Both the position numbers and the translations under genes were made by a program. From assembly GCA_963402885.1 (NCBI GenBank), contig OY727097.1, positions 17,794,001 through 17,858,000 on the forward strand: a stretch of DNA of 64,000 nt, in the 5' to 3' direction. Below are positions 39,571 to 52,277 of this stretch, piece by piece (the stretch's first letter is position 1; every line of letters begins with the position of its first letter). The notes below the pieces were generated by a model. It was given only the letters and a program-made list of their open reading frames with translations. It was not told the DNA's origin and searched no databases. Origin of the DNA: Antedon bifida (Eukaryota > Echinodermata > Crinoidea > Comatulida > Antedonidae).

Positions 39571-41512
39571 TTAAATACCAAAAACATTTTTTTTTTGTGG
39601 AAAATATAGAATGCAGATTAATTTTGTAACAAAAAGGTTTCTGTTAAAAAAACATTTATTAATAGATGTTTTATATAAAATTACACAGTGTAAACAAAAA
39701 ACTTAATTGAACTATGGAGGTTTATTTAGATAGTTGGATTAACTTCTTTTGCATGACATCTGTTTCACACTTTTTTTTCTTACAAAGACCCTATACTATT
39801 TGTTTATTTCCAACTACTCTATATTAACAGATAAGTACCATAGACAGATGATATTGCTGTATTTCTTTGTGGTTATTTGGCCTGTATACATATCAAGATC
39901 AAGATTTGTAATCTAGTGGGTTAAATCCTTAAATTAACTAAAATTTATAGCAGGTTTATAAGCAGTATACCAAACTGCACATCAAGTAATATTCGGTCAT
40001 TGGCAGGGAAGAGTACGATGTTCTAAGCTTATACAAAAATAACACATGATTATAGCCTAATTCAATTTCCTACTTAAATAAAGATTAATTGGAAGTTTTC
40101 TCACAGGCCTTGTACACCAAAACAATCGTTTTACAACTGGATGTCGATACAAATACACTACTGATAGATATCTATAAAAAAAAAACATTACGTATGTGCA
40201 CGAAGCAAGCATCCATTGGCTGGGGGATGGTCAAACTGGGGAAAAGCATGCAGAAGCCAAGACGATATCATATTGTCTCTATAAGTATATAGGAAACCAG
40301 TACTCAAATAGAAACAATGTGGAATAATTTTATGTCTGTAAATTACAGTACATTATTTATTTGATTAGACACTCAGTAAGATATTGTTTTAAATATAATT
40401 TTATAATATTGTATAATTTCCCCCAACCAAACAATGCCCATAATTCAATAACCCCGATTACTTTAATCCTTTTATAATTAATCTGTGCTATTAATGGTAA
40501 TTGTATATTACATTAGGTTGAATTTATTTTAAAAACAGTAATAGTTATTTCCAAAATGACCTAAACACTATTTGATGCAAACAGGTTTTCAACCAAGCGC
40601 ACATTCACCTTTTGTCATCTACAGAAACTGCTCACAGCACTGACAATATTTGATCATAAAATAAGAGGAATAATTAATTGATGTTGAGTTGAGAAAATGG
40701 TCAAATCATGAACTCCAGCATCTCATGTCTGATCAAAATGTCAACCATTGGTCAAAATGTCAGAAACTGGTCAAACTGATATTATTTATTTGATTATTTT
40801 ACTATTGAAAATGAAGCACAGAATAAAACTTAAAATTGTTTGTAGACGAATAAGGATAATGCATGCAACACCAGTCTCGATCATCAAAGCCAGTTTTAAA
40901 ATTGGTTTCCCTGGAGCAATTTTTAGCTACAAAGCAATCGCGGTCTCAATTTAACCTCATCTCAGATGGTCACTGAATGGCGCAAACAACCAAATATTTT
41001 CTAGTTCATGGATTTAGGTCACATAACTTTTTACCCAAACTGGGGTTAAAAGGAAACATAAGTGAATGTACGGTTCAGTTCTCGCATAGTGAATACCATC
41101 GGTCACTCCTTTCTGTAACACTTAAAATGCATTTTTATATATTTTTTTTTCATTTTAGAATAATGTTTTTGCCGCTATTAGGTGCTTAGCCCCATTTGAA
41201 AATCCAAACAATTTGTGGATAATAGGCGAATAAACTCCTATCCCTCCCGGTACTACAAAAACTGTTTTTGGTGATACCTTTTTAAAAATATGGAATATTT
41301 CAGAAAAAATATAAATATAAATGGTTATTCATTAAGTTAATGACGATTTAAAGTCTCCAAATCAACAAAGAAAAAGATTATGTTTTTTATTCAAAATATA
41401 ACCTTTTTTTTCATTGGTCATGTTCATTCGTGGTTGGTTGTATAATGACAGAGAAGTCAATTTGCAGTACTAGTATTAAACAGTGTTACAAGATACAATG
41501 TACTCAACTCAC
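39571..41512. other. Intron sequence without recognisable features
   Basis: AT-rich intron directly 3' (gene sense) of exon 41513-41686. Short plus-strand frames at 40089, 40748 and 40977 are uncorrelated with any known domain. Confidence 0.5.
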
Positions 41513-41686
41513 CTGAAGTGGAAAAAATAAGAAAAAAACTCCAGTACCCAGTATAGCAGATGGTCCAATCAGTATTCCTGTGTAAATCCACCCACAAATA
41601 GCCAACACTGGTCCAACGAATAGAAATGGCAAAAATAACACCATGTCCAGAACACGTTGCCCATCACTTGTACACAGATTCATAAT
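41513..41686 (-). CDS. ABCC5: ABCC5-like exon: coupling loop and TMD1 helix pair
   Basis: An exon of 174 nt (58 codons), phase 0 to phase 0, with acceptor TATTTGCAG and donor GTGAGT. It starts IMNLCTSDGQRVLD, which corresponds to human ABCC5 INICSNDGQRM, the SNDG-type coupling-helix segment. Two hydrophobic stretches follow (LFLPFLFVGPVLAICGWIY and GILIGPSAILGTGVFFLFF), consistent with TM3-TM4 of TMD1, ending FFPLQ. The exon is isolated: 12.6 kb of intron on its 5' side and 12.6 kb on its 3' side. Confidence 0.95.
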
Positions 41687-41868
41687 CTGCAAATAAATAA
41701 AACACAACATACATTTAAATGTATACATTGATATCCTAAAAAATTGAGATTTGGCCTAAATATGAAATGGTAATTTATAGAAATAAGATGTGAAGTATTG
41801 AAATAATATAACTACAGCTGCTTTGGGACTTGAAATCAACAAAGTGCACATAGTAGTGTAGTCGAAAT

Positions 41869-41962
41869 TAGATGATGCATGACGCGGACACTAACTAAAA
41901 TATAAAATACCAAACTAGATGATGCACGACGCGGACACTAACTAAAATATAAAATACCAAAC
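41869..41962. repeat. Recent 47-bp tandem duplication
   Basis: The block starting TAGATGATGCATGACGCGGA and ending AAAATACCAAAC is repeated immediately (41869-41915 and 41916-41962) with a single T/C difference. It abuts a minus-strand 3' end of the hairpin-ended family. Confidence 0.95.
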
Positions 41963-41969
41963 TTATTTG

Positions 41970-42075
41970 GGTGTTTTTTGTGGTAAATTAACCCCTTGTG
42001 ATTGTCAGGATCTTTTTTTTTATCTTCTTCTTTGCTATTCTTCTTTCCACGAATTTTGTTGCACGTGTATCTGTA
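41970..42075 (-). mobile_element. 3' end fragment of hairpin-ended element, minus orientation
   Basis: Read on the minus strand it gives CACGTGCAACAAAATTCGTG, GAAAGAAGAATAGC, AAAGATCCTGACAATCACAAGG and GGTTAATTT, the pre-terminal sequence of variant A. The terminal hairpin is degraded. Confidence 0.6.
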
Positions 42076-43750
42076 ATTCTTGTCAAGAATAACAGCGTAA
42101 AACTTTGTCAGACGATTCAGTGATTTGTAATAGTCCGGTGGCAGGAGGTATCAACACCTGAAAGGGGACAAATTGCCATCTAACTTTTCTAGACCAGAAT
42201 TTTCCGTAGATTACGAATATGGAAGGTAATCGATCAGGATAGGAAGCGTTTTCAATATATAAGGGGTCAAAGTTCAAAATTGACCAATTACAAATAAATA
42301 ATAAATAACAATATTTAATAACAAATTTATTGAAGCACAATTTGGTCTTTTATTACATTTTTATGATTATAGGTGTCTATTCAATCACCTTATGAAAAAA
42401 AATCCTTTGTGATTAAGGGTCAAATGTCAATATTGACAAATCATAACATACCTATAAAACCAAATAAAAACTTATATTAGTTGACATTGACTTGTTTCTA
42501 TTAGTCTCCGACCCTTGCCACTGCCAATAATGATTTTTGATGTCCCATTCATTTTATACTAATAGTCTATGTTTTCCAATACTATGTAATGTTTTATTAT
42601 GAATAAACTAATAAATTGAAATGAAAATATCGTATGTTCGTTAGACACATAAAGAAGAGAATCAGATGTGTTTTTTCTCTCCTGATATCATACTGTTAAC
42701 TTTGAACAGTATATATGCAACATTAAGAAAGACCTTATTATAAAAAGGTTTTCTTTCTTTTCATTCAGAAAACAAAATTGGGACTACACTATGCACAGGA
42801 AAACTATCTGTGGCTAGCAACCATATCGAGACTCATATAAAAATTGTGGTCTGTATGTGTAGTGAGTTGTGGATTCCAGTTTTTTAGCCAAAAAAATTAA
42901 AAATCTAAAGCATTATTGATCAAGATTATAGATCTGAGTAAATGTGGGAAACAGGCAATTCTCCTAATATTTTCTAAAGGGAAAGAATTCCTGGTGGTCT
43001 CTTATGAAATATAATCATTGAAACATTTGAAACATACAGTATTTTCAGAACTTGACAATGAAAAGACAAACACATAGTGACGAATCCAAGATCATAATAA
43101 ATAGAAAGAGATGGGGATACGTGAATGGCCCATGCAGAGAGTCCTAGAAATTGTGAAAGGGCATATGCCCTAGATGTGGATGAATTGGTATTCTCTGATT
43201 CTGATCCAAAAACGAATATTGTAGCCCTAATAAATGTAACTTTGTAGTGGCAAATTATTGAAGGTCAGCGTAACATTTTAACATCATAACATTTTAACAG
43301 TCATAATATAATCGTGTGCGGCCTATCAAGAAACATAGGGTGTCAAATGTGAGCACATACCATTCAGCGGTTTCGGAGGAGATGCATAAAACGCGACCAA
43401 TTTAGTAGCACTAATATATAGATGGACCAATCAACAACTCACACAGCACAAAAAGCCCTTTCTGTAAATTGTTTATATTATTCAAAAACCTTGATGTTAT
43501 TTTTATATTAAAATTTTAAAATGTGTGGTACATGTTTAATATACAAAAAGATTGGATATGAATTTTGAATCTTGACACTGAACATGTGTATTTTTATGAT
43601 AAGAACATAACAGACTAATATGAACATAGTTTGTTATTTTGACATATTTTCTAACCCATAATCGTCTGTCAAAGTTGTATGTCATCTGTAATGTAATTTC
43701 TAGACTTCTTTATCTAATACTCATCTCCTGGGTAAATTTATCATAAATTT
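42076..43750. other. Intron sequence without recognisable features
   Basis: AT-rich intron sequence. No repeat family or exon is recognised. Confidence 0.5.
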
Positions 43751-43754
43751 AGCA

Positions 43755-43825
43755 ATTCAACCTATTGGTTCCAGGTACCCACTTCCACTCTTGGGTAGAC
43801 AGAGGAAACTTATATTAACAGAAAA
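43755..43825. mobile_element. Possible SINE/TE relic (GGTACCCACTTCC...GGGTAGACAGAGG)
   Basis: The string TTCCAGGTACCCACTTCCAC then TTGGGTAGACAGAGGAAAC resembles a block common in invertebrate repeats (GGTACCCATTT...CTGGGTGGAGAGAGGC). Too little remains to classify it. Confidence 0.35.
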
Positions 43826-45795
43826 GCTGCACATTTACAAAAATAATTTTACATTTATAAAGTAACTAAGGGATGCCAGGTTATCCAAAATACTTAACCC
43901 GATAGATTATTTACAAATTGAGAATATATTGTTGAACAAATTCAAAAACAATCTAATAAATATTAGTAATCTAAGAGAAAACCAATGTGAAATCATTCAT
44001 TTTAAGGACCACTAAATTCCAGAATTGAATTGCATTACAAAATTGTTTTATTGGCAACAAGACCAAAATATCTTATAGTCGATTGGCCTAAAGAACCATT
44101 CTTATGAATCTACAGTGCCAGTGAAAACAATATCACAAATAAGATATTAAGAACATGAATTAAACAATGGTTCAACAACATCATTCCCAACGAGGTCATC
44201 TGCAGTGCATACATAGTCACATGACTAATGAGTTAATCCAAGCATTGGAAAGTTTGGTATTAAAATTGACTTTTTGAAACATATACAGACAATACATCAT
44301 CTCCAGTCTACTCACCATATCCAATATCCTTCAGGCAAAATTACACTTTTTCATGACCCCACAGATTTCAAAATTGTGGATATGATTTAATCATTGTAAT
44401 GTAAGATATTAAAAATTACTAGCAGGTACCTGTCCAATGGACGAGCACCATCTTATAATTATTTTAAGGTTCGGGAATCAAAAAGATAGTACAGTAATAT
44501 AGTAATACTATACACAAATCTGTAAATGGATGTATAGTGCCGAGTGGTACATTACAGCATTTATATAAGGAGGATAAAGGCTACTATACTACTACTATAT
44601 TCTTCTTTATATTTCAGTGTCTATTTTGATTTAATTCTAAAAGCAAGCAATTTTAAATACAAATTTGCAGAGTCATCGCAAATAATAATAGGCGCTCACT
44701 GTAAAATGAATGTTTGAAAAACATTTAGTCACAAAAAAAAAAAGAATCTCGTTAATATATCAAATTTTTAATATACATCTGTATCTTTGTTCTTGTTTTA
44801 TTTGTGTAAATATATTAAAATAATAGACGTTTATGATATTCCGTCCTCAAGTTTGGTATAGGACATAATACTGCATTTCATAGTCGTCTGGTAAATTGTC
44901 ATGTTTTGTAATTTGTCATTTCCGACTGGAGAACAGTGACTTAGTTGAATCTGGTTGAATATTTCTTGCAGTCTCCTGTTGTTCAGTTAAATGTCTTGAT
45001 TTTTGGTAAGAATGTTTGGTGGTTTGTCTTTTTAAGATGAACAACAATGTATGCTTTCTGGTGGTGTCCCTTTGAAAAAAAGTCATATATGAACATATAC
45101 GATTTACATACATACATGTTTTGTGTATGTTTCGTATACAACATCCACTTCGTATATGTAATGAAATGTATAAGTTAATTCAGCATTATTAATCAATAAT
45201 ATATACGACCCGCATATGACATCGTATTTGATCATTTATAAACAAGTTCCTGCATATACGACGCGTATACGATCCGAACTGCTGCATCATACCAAAGATC
45301 TTGATATACATAGAGAACTAACGCGAAAAGGGACTATCCCACTTTTTGCAAACAGCACATGACGATAGCGTACGTTGGTAGCTAAACTTTTTTTTTTTTT
45401 CTCTTTTGTGGCGTTAACCACTATTTTATTCATTTCATTCTCAAATGATCAATACAATGATTTTACACTTCATCCAAAATATATATTCCCTTGTTATTCT
45501 GTTCTGTTATTTTCTTGTACTTTCTTTTATCTTTAGTACGATTTGATCGAAACAACTCGGTCAAATATATATATATATATATATACTTTATACTTTTATA
45601 TGTATTATCCACTTTTTTCATTATTTTCTTTTATTTTAACTATTCCTTTCTACAATAGGTCTATGTCTTTGTACAAAACACACAAGTGCATATATTCGAG
45701 TACATGATTGCACACATGCATACCCACGACAAAGGTATATAAATGAATAAATATTTACAATATATAAAATGCAATACAATTATTATTCTTAATTC
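43826..45795. other. Intron sequence, mostly unrecognised
   Basis: AT-rich. It includes a poly-T tract near 45389-45402 and a (TA)n microsatellite at about 45568-45585. No exon. Confidence 0.5.
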
Positions 45796-45796
45796 T

Positions 45797-46466
45797 TTTT
45801 TTTTTTTTTTTTTACAATAAGAACATAAATAAAAATATAAAATTCAAATAGTTATAGTAAGCTTTAAAAATTCTTTCCTTACTCTTGTGTTTTAGTTTTA
45901 TGTCTCATGGTTATAATTGTTGCTTACTTATATGTTACGTTTCGTTTTGTTTTTAATATTTATTTCATTTATTTTAATTTTTTTTTAAATAATTCTATAT
46001 AAAGATTTAACCACCTATTGTCATTGTACAGCGTTATATAAACCTCTGTAGAATATACCGTATTATAATAGTCGGTTAAGGTATAACCTATTATTTTTTT
46101 CTGCCAAAAAGAGGCGAGAAAGTGAACCATAATTCCATTTCTTTACTTTTTTCAAAATGTGTGCTTTATAGATACAGAAGCATCCAAGAGAGAACATGTG
46201 GTCAACATATCTGTTTCCGGTACCGAGTACAATATTTTGAAAGTTTGCCTCAATTCCAAACTTATATGTGGTATAAACATTAATGTATTTCCATAAATCA
46301 TTTGCTTCAGTACATTGGTAAAAGAAGTGTTTATCATCTTCTATTACATTGCATTGCAGGCAAGTGTCTGTATTATTAATATTCCATTTAAAGAGCCTTC
46401 TATTGGTAGGAATAATACAATGTAATAGTTTGAAATTTAGCTGTTTAAGTTTGTTACTTGAACTTT
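45797..46466 (-). pseudogene. L1-type LINE 3' remnant with zinc-knuckle C-terminus
   Basis: On the minus strand an open frame runs from about 46466 to a stop at 46063-46065. It reads NKLKQLNFKLLHCIIPTNRR, LFKWNINNTDTCLQCNVIED, then DKHFFYQCTEANDLWKYINV. The spacing C-x2-C...H-x4-C with LFKW upstream is the zf-RVT domain at the C-terminus of L1/Tx1-like ORF2 proteins. The frame ends KKWNYGSLSRLFLAEKNNRL followed by YLNRLL. A plus-strand poly-T run at 45797-45813 would be the element's poly-A tail. The rest of ORF2 is missing. Confidence 0.75.
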
Positions 46467-46745
46467 ACTGTTTTATATAATTATATTCAATTTACTATAC
46501 TTTATTGTTAATTTTGTATATATTTAATGTATAAAAATGACGAAATCGTACCTGCATGCAAATCTGTACCGAACAGTTTATGTAACACACATGGTAAATC
46601 CCGGACGTAAGTCGAGCATTGTTTAATTTTTGTCAACAATCGCCGCTGAGCTAGCTACAGTACTAGCTACTAATACTGTTGATGATGAAAAATATTAATT
46701 AATCCAAATTGCCAAACATTATTTCCGATTTTTTGAAATTCTATT
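46467..46745. other. Intron sequence without recognisable features
   Basis: Short AT-rich gap between the LINE remnant and the tandem repeat. Confidence 0.4.
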
Positions 46746-46749
46746 TTGT

Positions 46750-47050
46750 GGATTTTGTTCTTACACCAGAGAGGTGCATGTACGTCAAATGGCATTGTTT
46801 TTCGCATAAACAAGCGTGGTAATTTTTTACCAAAAGGGTGTTTGTACGTAAATGGAATTTTTTTTTCAATTCGCTGCGGCAACTCACATCATGACTCACG
46901 TGGTAATTTCTTACAAGAAGGGTACGTGTACGTCAAATGGAATGTCCACAACAATCAATCGTTCGGCTCGCAGGAACACTAATTTTCTTACTAGTTGTGC
47001 GGTGTACATCAAATGGAATTGTTTTTTCCAACATTTCGGCTTGCATGAAC
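46750..47050. repeat. Degenerate tandem repeat with TGTACGTCAAATGGAAT core, four copies
   Basis: The core TGTACGTCAAATGGCATTG (46787) recurs at 46842 (TGTACGTAAATGGAATT), 46927 (TGTACGTCAAATGGAATG) and 47004 (TGTACATCAAATGGAATTG). Each core has a preceding AAGGGTG-like block and following TTTTTCGC/CGGCTCGC text. Spacing is irregular, 55-85 bp. Overlapping frames of 70-80 codons on both strands arise from this periodicity. Confidence 0.7.
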
Positions 47051-48244
47051 AATCTACCGTAGCCTACATGAAACAAACAGTAGGCCTACAATAAATATAC
47101 TGTATTCCATGTTTATCATTTTACGTTGGCCTAAGTTTTAGGCAACGTATCAAGTCTTTTTATTGATTTTTGTATTTAGGTTAGTTTAGTAATAATATTG
47201 TTATAAATATAAGATAATTTTAAAAAATTATTGTATATACTGCAATTAATTAAGTTAATTTACAATTTTTATGTGTTTTCCTGTTTATTGGATGTTCCAA
47301 TTTTGTGAATCTTTAATTTCGTAAACATAATTATTCATACTATATATAAAGTATTTAATTGCATATTAAACCATTTAAATAGATATTATACAGATATTGC
47401 CTGCTTAGAGGTGAAATATAAGATTTGACATCCCCATAGGAATGATATTATGTTCGAGGAAATATATAATTCCCCGCTATTTTAAGCGCTGATCCTTTGA
47501 TTGTCTTCAGGGAGCGTCAGCGCCAATTTATAAATAGGATATAGTTAGTATACGATTCGTATACTGTCTTATATATTATTAGTAAGAAACATACTTAAAA
47601 ACTTATGGTACCTCAAACTGATTGCTATTGGTCATGGGAACCCAGGGTTTGAACACACTTGGGTAAAAAAAATAAGGACTTTCTAAGAAGAAAACATTTT
47701 TAAGTATTAAATAATGTGATGTGATTTCAACTTTTTGAATGCGATTCTACGTTGTTGTTTTCCTAACCCTTTAATACTGCATGTGGTGCATATAGTGCTG
47801 TATTATATGCAAGATCTGTCAGTGACCAATTAAAAAATACATTTTTAAAGAAATCTCACAACTGTAGTTCAGGGGCTAGGCCTAGGCCAAGTACATGCAC
47901 ATGCTTTGGTGCCAGTAGCCACTGTTTTCTTTCCCTGGCCATATATCGAGTCTGTTAATACGCAGATGAACATGACAAATTTAGAATTGAACTGAAAACA
48001 ATAGGTGCAATGTTTTATAATGCATGACTAGTATTACGGCTGAGAGAGGTACGCCTGTTTTGTGCGTTGCGTTGCTGAAACCACATTCTATTACATGACA
48101 CTTCCATTGTTGAGGCCTGCCTGATTATCCAAGTGGGGATGTGAAGATATTACAGATTTAAATTAGGCATATTTAAGTTTTTTATTTCACTTTTTTTTTT
48201 ACATAAAAAGGAATGATATGTATCATATAAAGAACAGAAATCAA
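47051..48244. other. Intron sequence without recognisable features
   Basis: AT-rich intron sequence without exon or repeat that I can name. Confidence 0.5.
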
Positions 48245-48560
48245 TTGCAAAACGGTCCTCCTACGCTATATATGTGCAGTGTGCACAATCACGCGCACAA
48301 TACAAACAATTAATTAATTAAAAAAAATTATTTTGCACACTCTTGTCAAATGCACACATCAGCATAACTTATTGTTATGAATGGCATTTTTATGATGCAG
48401 AAAGTTAATCTTTGATTTTACTTGTGCCAAGTTTCGTTGAAAAAATTAAACAATCATAGGTTTTCACAAAATGGCATGTAACTCACGCCATGTGAATGTG
48501 ACATCAACTGAAAAGTCACTCGCAACTTCAGATGCAAGTCTATACATCCCTAACAACAAC
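48245..48560 (+). mobile_element. Hairpin-ended element fragment, plus orientation
   Basis: Contains family landmarks: GTGCACAATCACGCGCAC, ATGGCATTTTTATGATGCAG, AAGTTTCGTTGAAAAAATTA, CAATCATAGGTTTTCACAAAAT and TGTAACTCACGCCATGTG. Neither terminal hairpin is visible. Confidence 0.55.
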
Positions 48561-49114
48561 AAAATTCTTTGTATAAGAATAAGAACATACATTTAAGTGT
48601 GAACTGAAGCACATTGTTTGGTTGAGGCACAAATATGTATGAAGAAATACACACAAAATATCAAATCAACAATGCTAAAATATTGGAAATTACAGTACAA
48701 CCAATCAGTCATTCTAAATACAGGTGTTACAAAGTAGAGTAAAAAAAAAATTTAACACATAGTATAGCCTAGTAGCATTTGTAGTAGTAAATAAGTATCT
48801 ACATTAAATTATTTCAAAGTTTACTTCTGCACAAAAATTCAAACTACAGACCATTAACTTTTTTTTAAATAATTAAAAAAACATTATGATTCATACAAAG
48901 TCTTTACATAATAGGCTAAATTTATAATTAGATATAATGAATTGAATGGTGTATACTTTATGGCTATGCATGCGCAGATATTTGTATAAATTACCGTCTC
49001 CTTTCATTTACCGTCATGATGCGAAAGCTCACAAATAACAATTTACAATCCTTGCATATTATTGCTTGTTTTTCCCAAATACCCATATTCAAATTCAGGC
49101 CTAATAAAAACTAT

Positions 49115-49205
49115 TGCGTTCTGGATGTGAGACCGTCTGGGAATCGTGTTGGGTGCTGTATATACCGGAGAGTGATGGTGTAGTAATATCTGACTAGTAT
49201 GTGAT
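49115..49205 (+). mobile_element. Fragment of 5S/tRNA chimeric SINE
   Basis: TTGCGTTCTGGATGTGAGACCGTCTGGGAATCG...GGGTGCTGTATATACCGGAG retains 5S rRNA box C and 3' end. GTGATGGTGTAGTAATATCTGACTAGTATGTGATAGGCAT is the start of the tRNA-like part. It matches the minus-strand copy at 61225-61690 and is truncated on both sides. Confidence 0.8.
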
Positions 49206-49329
49206 AGGCATCAAATACAATTTCTTGTACAAATCACATTCTACTCACAATTCTAGTACATTATATGATCAAATCAAATCAAATTATATGATCACATCAA
49301 ATAGAATTTGAGTCCATTTCGACTTAAAA

Positions 49330-50098
49330 TAACTCTATACGAGCACGTTTTTACAAAATACGCAACACATTAATTTCACAAAAGTGCTGAAAATGGTGAA
49401 AAATAAGGCATTTTAAAAATGAAAATAATTCTTCAGAATGCATGATGACCCTAAATTTGTTTAACTTATTCTGGAAGCCATTGAGTTGTAGATATGAATT
49501 CAAGTACACATTTTACGTACAAAATGTTGTGACGTCATCAAATTTTGAATTTAAAAATTAGGATTTTTTATCTTTTTTTGTAGGTTATCGCATTCAGCAC
49601 AGCGTATCTCGGTTATTATGTGTCCGATTTTTGCTCAAATTTTAGTACGTGATTGCTCAATTAATTGACTTTCTCATTAGTTGCCACCATTTTCATTTTA
49701 AAAACTTGAATAACGTAGGTTAAGTTAACTTGATGATTATACTGTATTATAAAAGCTGATGTTTTGATGTTAGCGTATGGCCAGTTGAAGTTAAAAAGTA
49801 GTTTTTAAATTTCTTTAGTCAAAGTTATACAAATTTCAAAGTGCCAAATTTTCTTCCAAATTTTATATTTATTTGCTCAATTCATTATCTTTCAAAATTA
49901 TGATCTTCAAGTTTATTTTGATAATGCCATCATACCATAAAATTAGAACATGATGTGTGTCCCATAATTTCACCTATGACACAACATTTTGCGATCATAT
50001 TTTAACATACATGCATGTTTTTTTTCAATTAAATGTCATTAAAATTATAAAATGATCACCTATCATTTGTCAAGTGACTAATTCAATTCTAGTTATTC
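49330..50098 (-). mobile_element. Hairpin-ended element, variant B, copy in minus orientation
   Basis: The minus-strand 5' end is at about 50060-50098: CTAGAATTGAATTAGTCACTTGAC...GATAGGTGATCATTT, the variant-B terminus. The interior has one TGACGTCA and family blocks (ATGCATTCTGAAGAATTATT-like, CAACTCAATGGCTTCCAGAA). The 3' hairpin end was not found. Confidence 0.65.
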
Positions 50099-51557
50099 TT
50101 CTTTCTGTACATTATTTTGTGTAACAATTATCTCAAACAGTTAAATGTCAATAATCACCAAAATTTCACATCTTCAAAATAATTTAAATTAATCCTAATA
50201 AGGTTTTCAGCGTGATCACTCATCCGTGAAGCCATTTATACCCGATTTTGTGAAATCACATTTTCAATAATATCTCTATAACTCGATCATCATCACATAT
50301 CAATAAAATTCACTATACAACTTCAGGTCAAAGGTAAAAAATATTAGCAAATAAATGTGCATGTGGCGTTATGTGCGTGAAATCGCACGCTAACCATTTT
50401 TAAAAAGTCAAAATTATGTTTTGATCAATTTAGAGCATGAATTAGGCCACTTGCATGTTTAAAAAAAATTCTGCTCGAAAACACGTTTTTGCGTGCGAGA
50501 TACATAAGAAATGTAAACATTTTTTTTGCCTAAATCACATTCTACTAACCATCGTTAATACATTTACCAAATTTGAATCCATTCCAACTAAACTTAAAAT
50601 ATAAGGCTATATGAACAGGTTAAAAATGACAAAATGTGCACATTATTGCACAAAAATATGGCATTTTTAAAATGAAAATAATTCTCAGAATGCACGATGA
50701 GCCCAATTTTTTTTCACTTATTCTAGAAGCCATTGAGTTGTAGATATGAATTCATGTACACATTTTACATATAAAATGTTGTGACGTCATCAAATGGCCA
50801 CTTGAATTTAAAAATTAGGGTTTTTTTTCTCTTTCGTCATAGATTATCACATTCAACAGAACACATCTCGGTTATTTTGTGCCCAATTTTCGCTCAAATT
50901 TTAATATGCGATTGCTCAATTAATTGACTTTCTCATGAGTTGCCACCATTTTCATTTCATCATGAGTAAAAACTTGAATAACGTAGGTCGTTTAATGTCA
51001 CCTTCGCCGTATATTTGAATATCTCACAGCTCTTCAGAATTGAAGGTTGCCTTGATGATTGCTGATGAAATGTAGATATGAATTCATATAAAAATTAAGC
51101 CTATTGGATGTTGTGACATTCATATTGCCAGTTGAAGTTAAAAAGTAGTTTTTTAATTTCTTTAGTCAAAGTTAACAACTTTCAAAGAGCGAGCACCGCG
51201 CTTCTCGTGCCAAATTTTTTTCCAAATCTTATATTTATTTGCTCAATTCATTATCTTTTTCGAAATTGTCATCTTCAAGTTTAATTTGATAATGCCATCA
51301 TACCAAAAAATTTGAACATGTGTGTCTCGTACTTTCACCTATGCTACAATGTATATAGATATACATACTGTATATATTCTATATGGCATATATTAGGCAC
51401 AACTCACTAGCACTTATAAGGGTATGAATATATATAAATCAACAATTTGCGATCATATTTTAACATACGTGCATGTTTTTAAAAATTAAATGTCAGTAAA
51501 ATTATAAAAATGATAAAAAACCTATAATTCGTCAAAGTGACGAATAAAATTCTAGTT
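50099..51557 (-). mobile_element. Hairpin-ended element, variant B, second minus-oriented copy
   Basis: The minus-strand 5' end at 51520-51557 carries a perfect hairpin (51527-51545, stem ATTCGTC/GACGAAT, loop AAAGT on the plus strand = ACTTT on the minus). It is preceded by CTAGAATTTT. The interior repeats the blocks of the adjacent copy (CAACTCAATGGCTTCTAGAA, TGACGTCA). The two copies lie head-to-tail. Confidence 0.7.
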
Positions 51558-52277
51558 TTGTTTTTAAAATTATTGTTTGCAAAGCATGTGGTACAGATAG
51601 CTTGTTGTTCATGGTCAATCCAAACCAAGAATATAAAAAGGCCTGGTTTCAACTCACCCAACTCACCTGTTTTAAACTCACCATGTAATAATTAAATAAT
51701 AGTAAATTGAAAAAAAAAAATATGTTTACCCTGTGTAAAATAAATGAATGTGTACAAATTAAGAATATTATGTAATTCTAAGTCAGTATGATAGTCTGAT
51801 ATAAAACAATTTAATACCAAGGCATGTATAGTTTGGTATACTGGTAGGTGTTCTTATGATCCTATCACAAGTGAACCTGAAAACAACATGGTGCTTCTGT
51901 TATTAACTAGGGAGTCATTGACTAACATGCACTGCAAATGCAGTAAACCATATCCTTTGCAATGAAATCAGTGATTTATGATTCTTGTTTAAAACATAAA
52001 ATTTAGTATGCAACTTGTTGTCATTTGGGTGTTGCCAGCCAGGAAAACTAACCCCCAAAAAGCTGTCAAATTGGCAGTGTTAAACTTTTAAACTCAATGG
52101 TGTATCTACAATGATATTCAATTACATTATACCAACAAGAAAAGTAGCATTGATAATTTATGTGCCTTATTTATATTAGGTTCACCAGAAATATACAATG
52201 TGTTTTCAAAATGAAATAAGATACAGTATGTACAAGTCAATGATAAACCTTTTATTACAGTACTACCACTACAGATT
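51558..52277. other. Intron sequence without recognisable features
   Basis: AT-rich intron sequence. Nothing is recognised. Confidence 0.5.
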
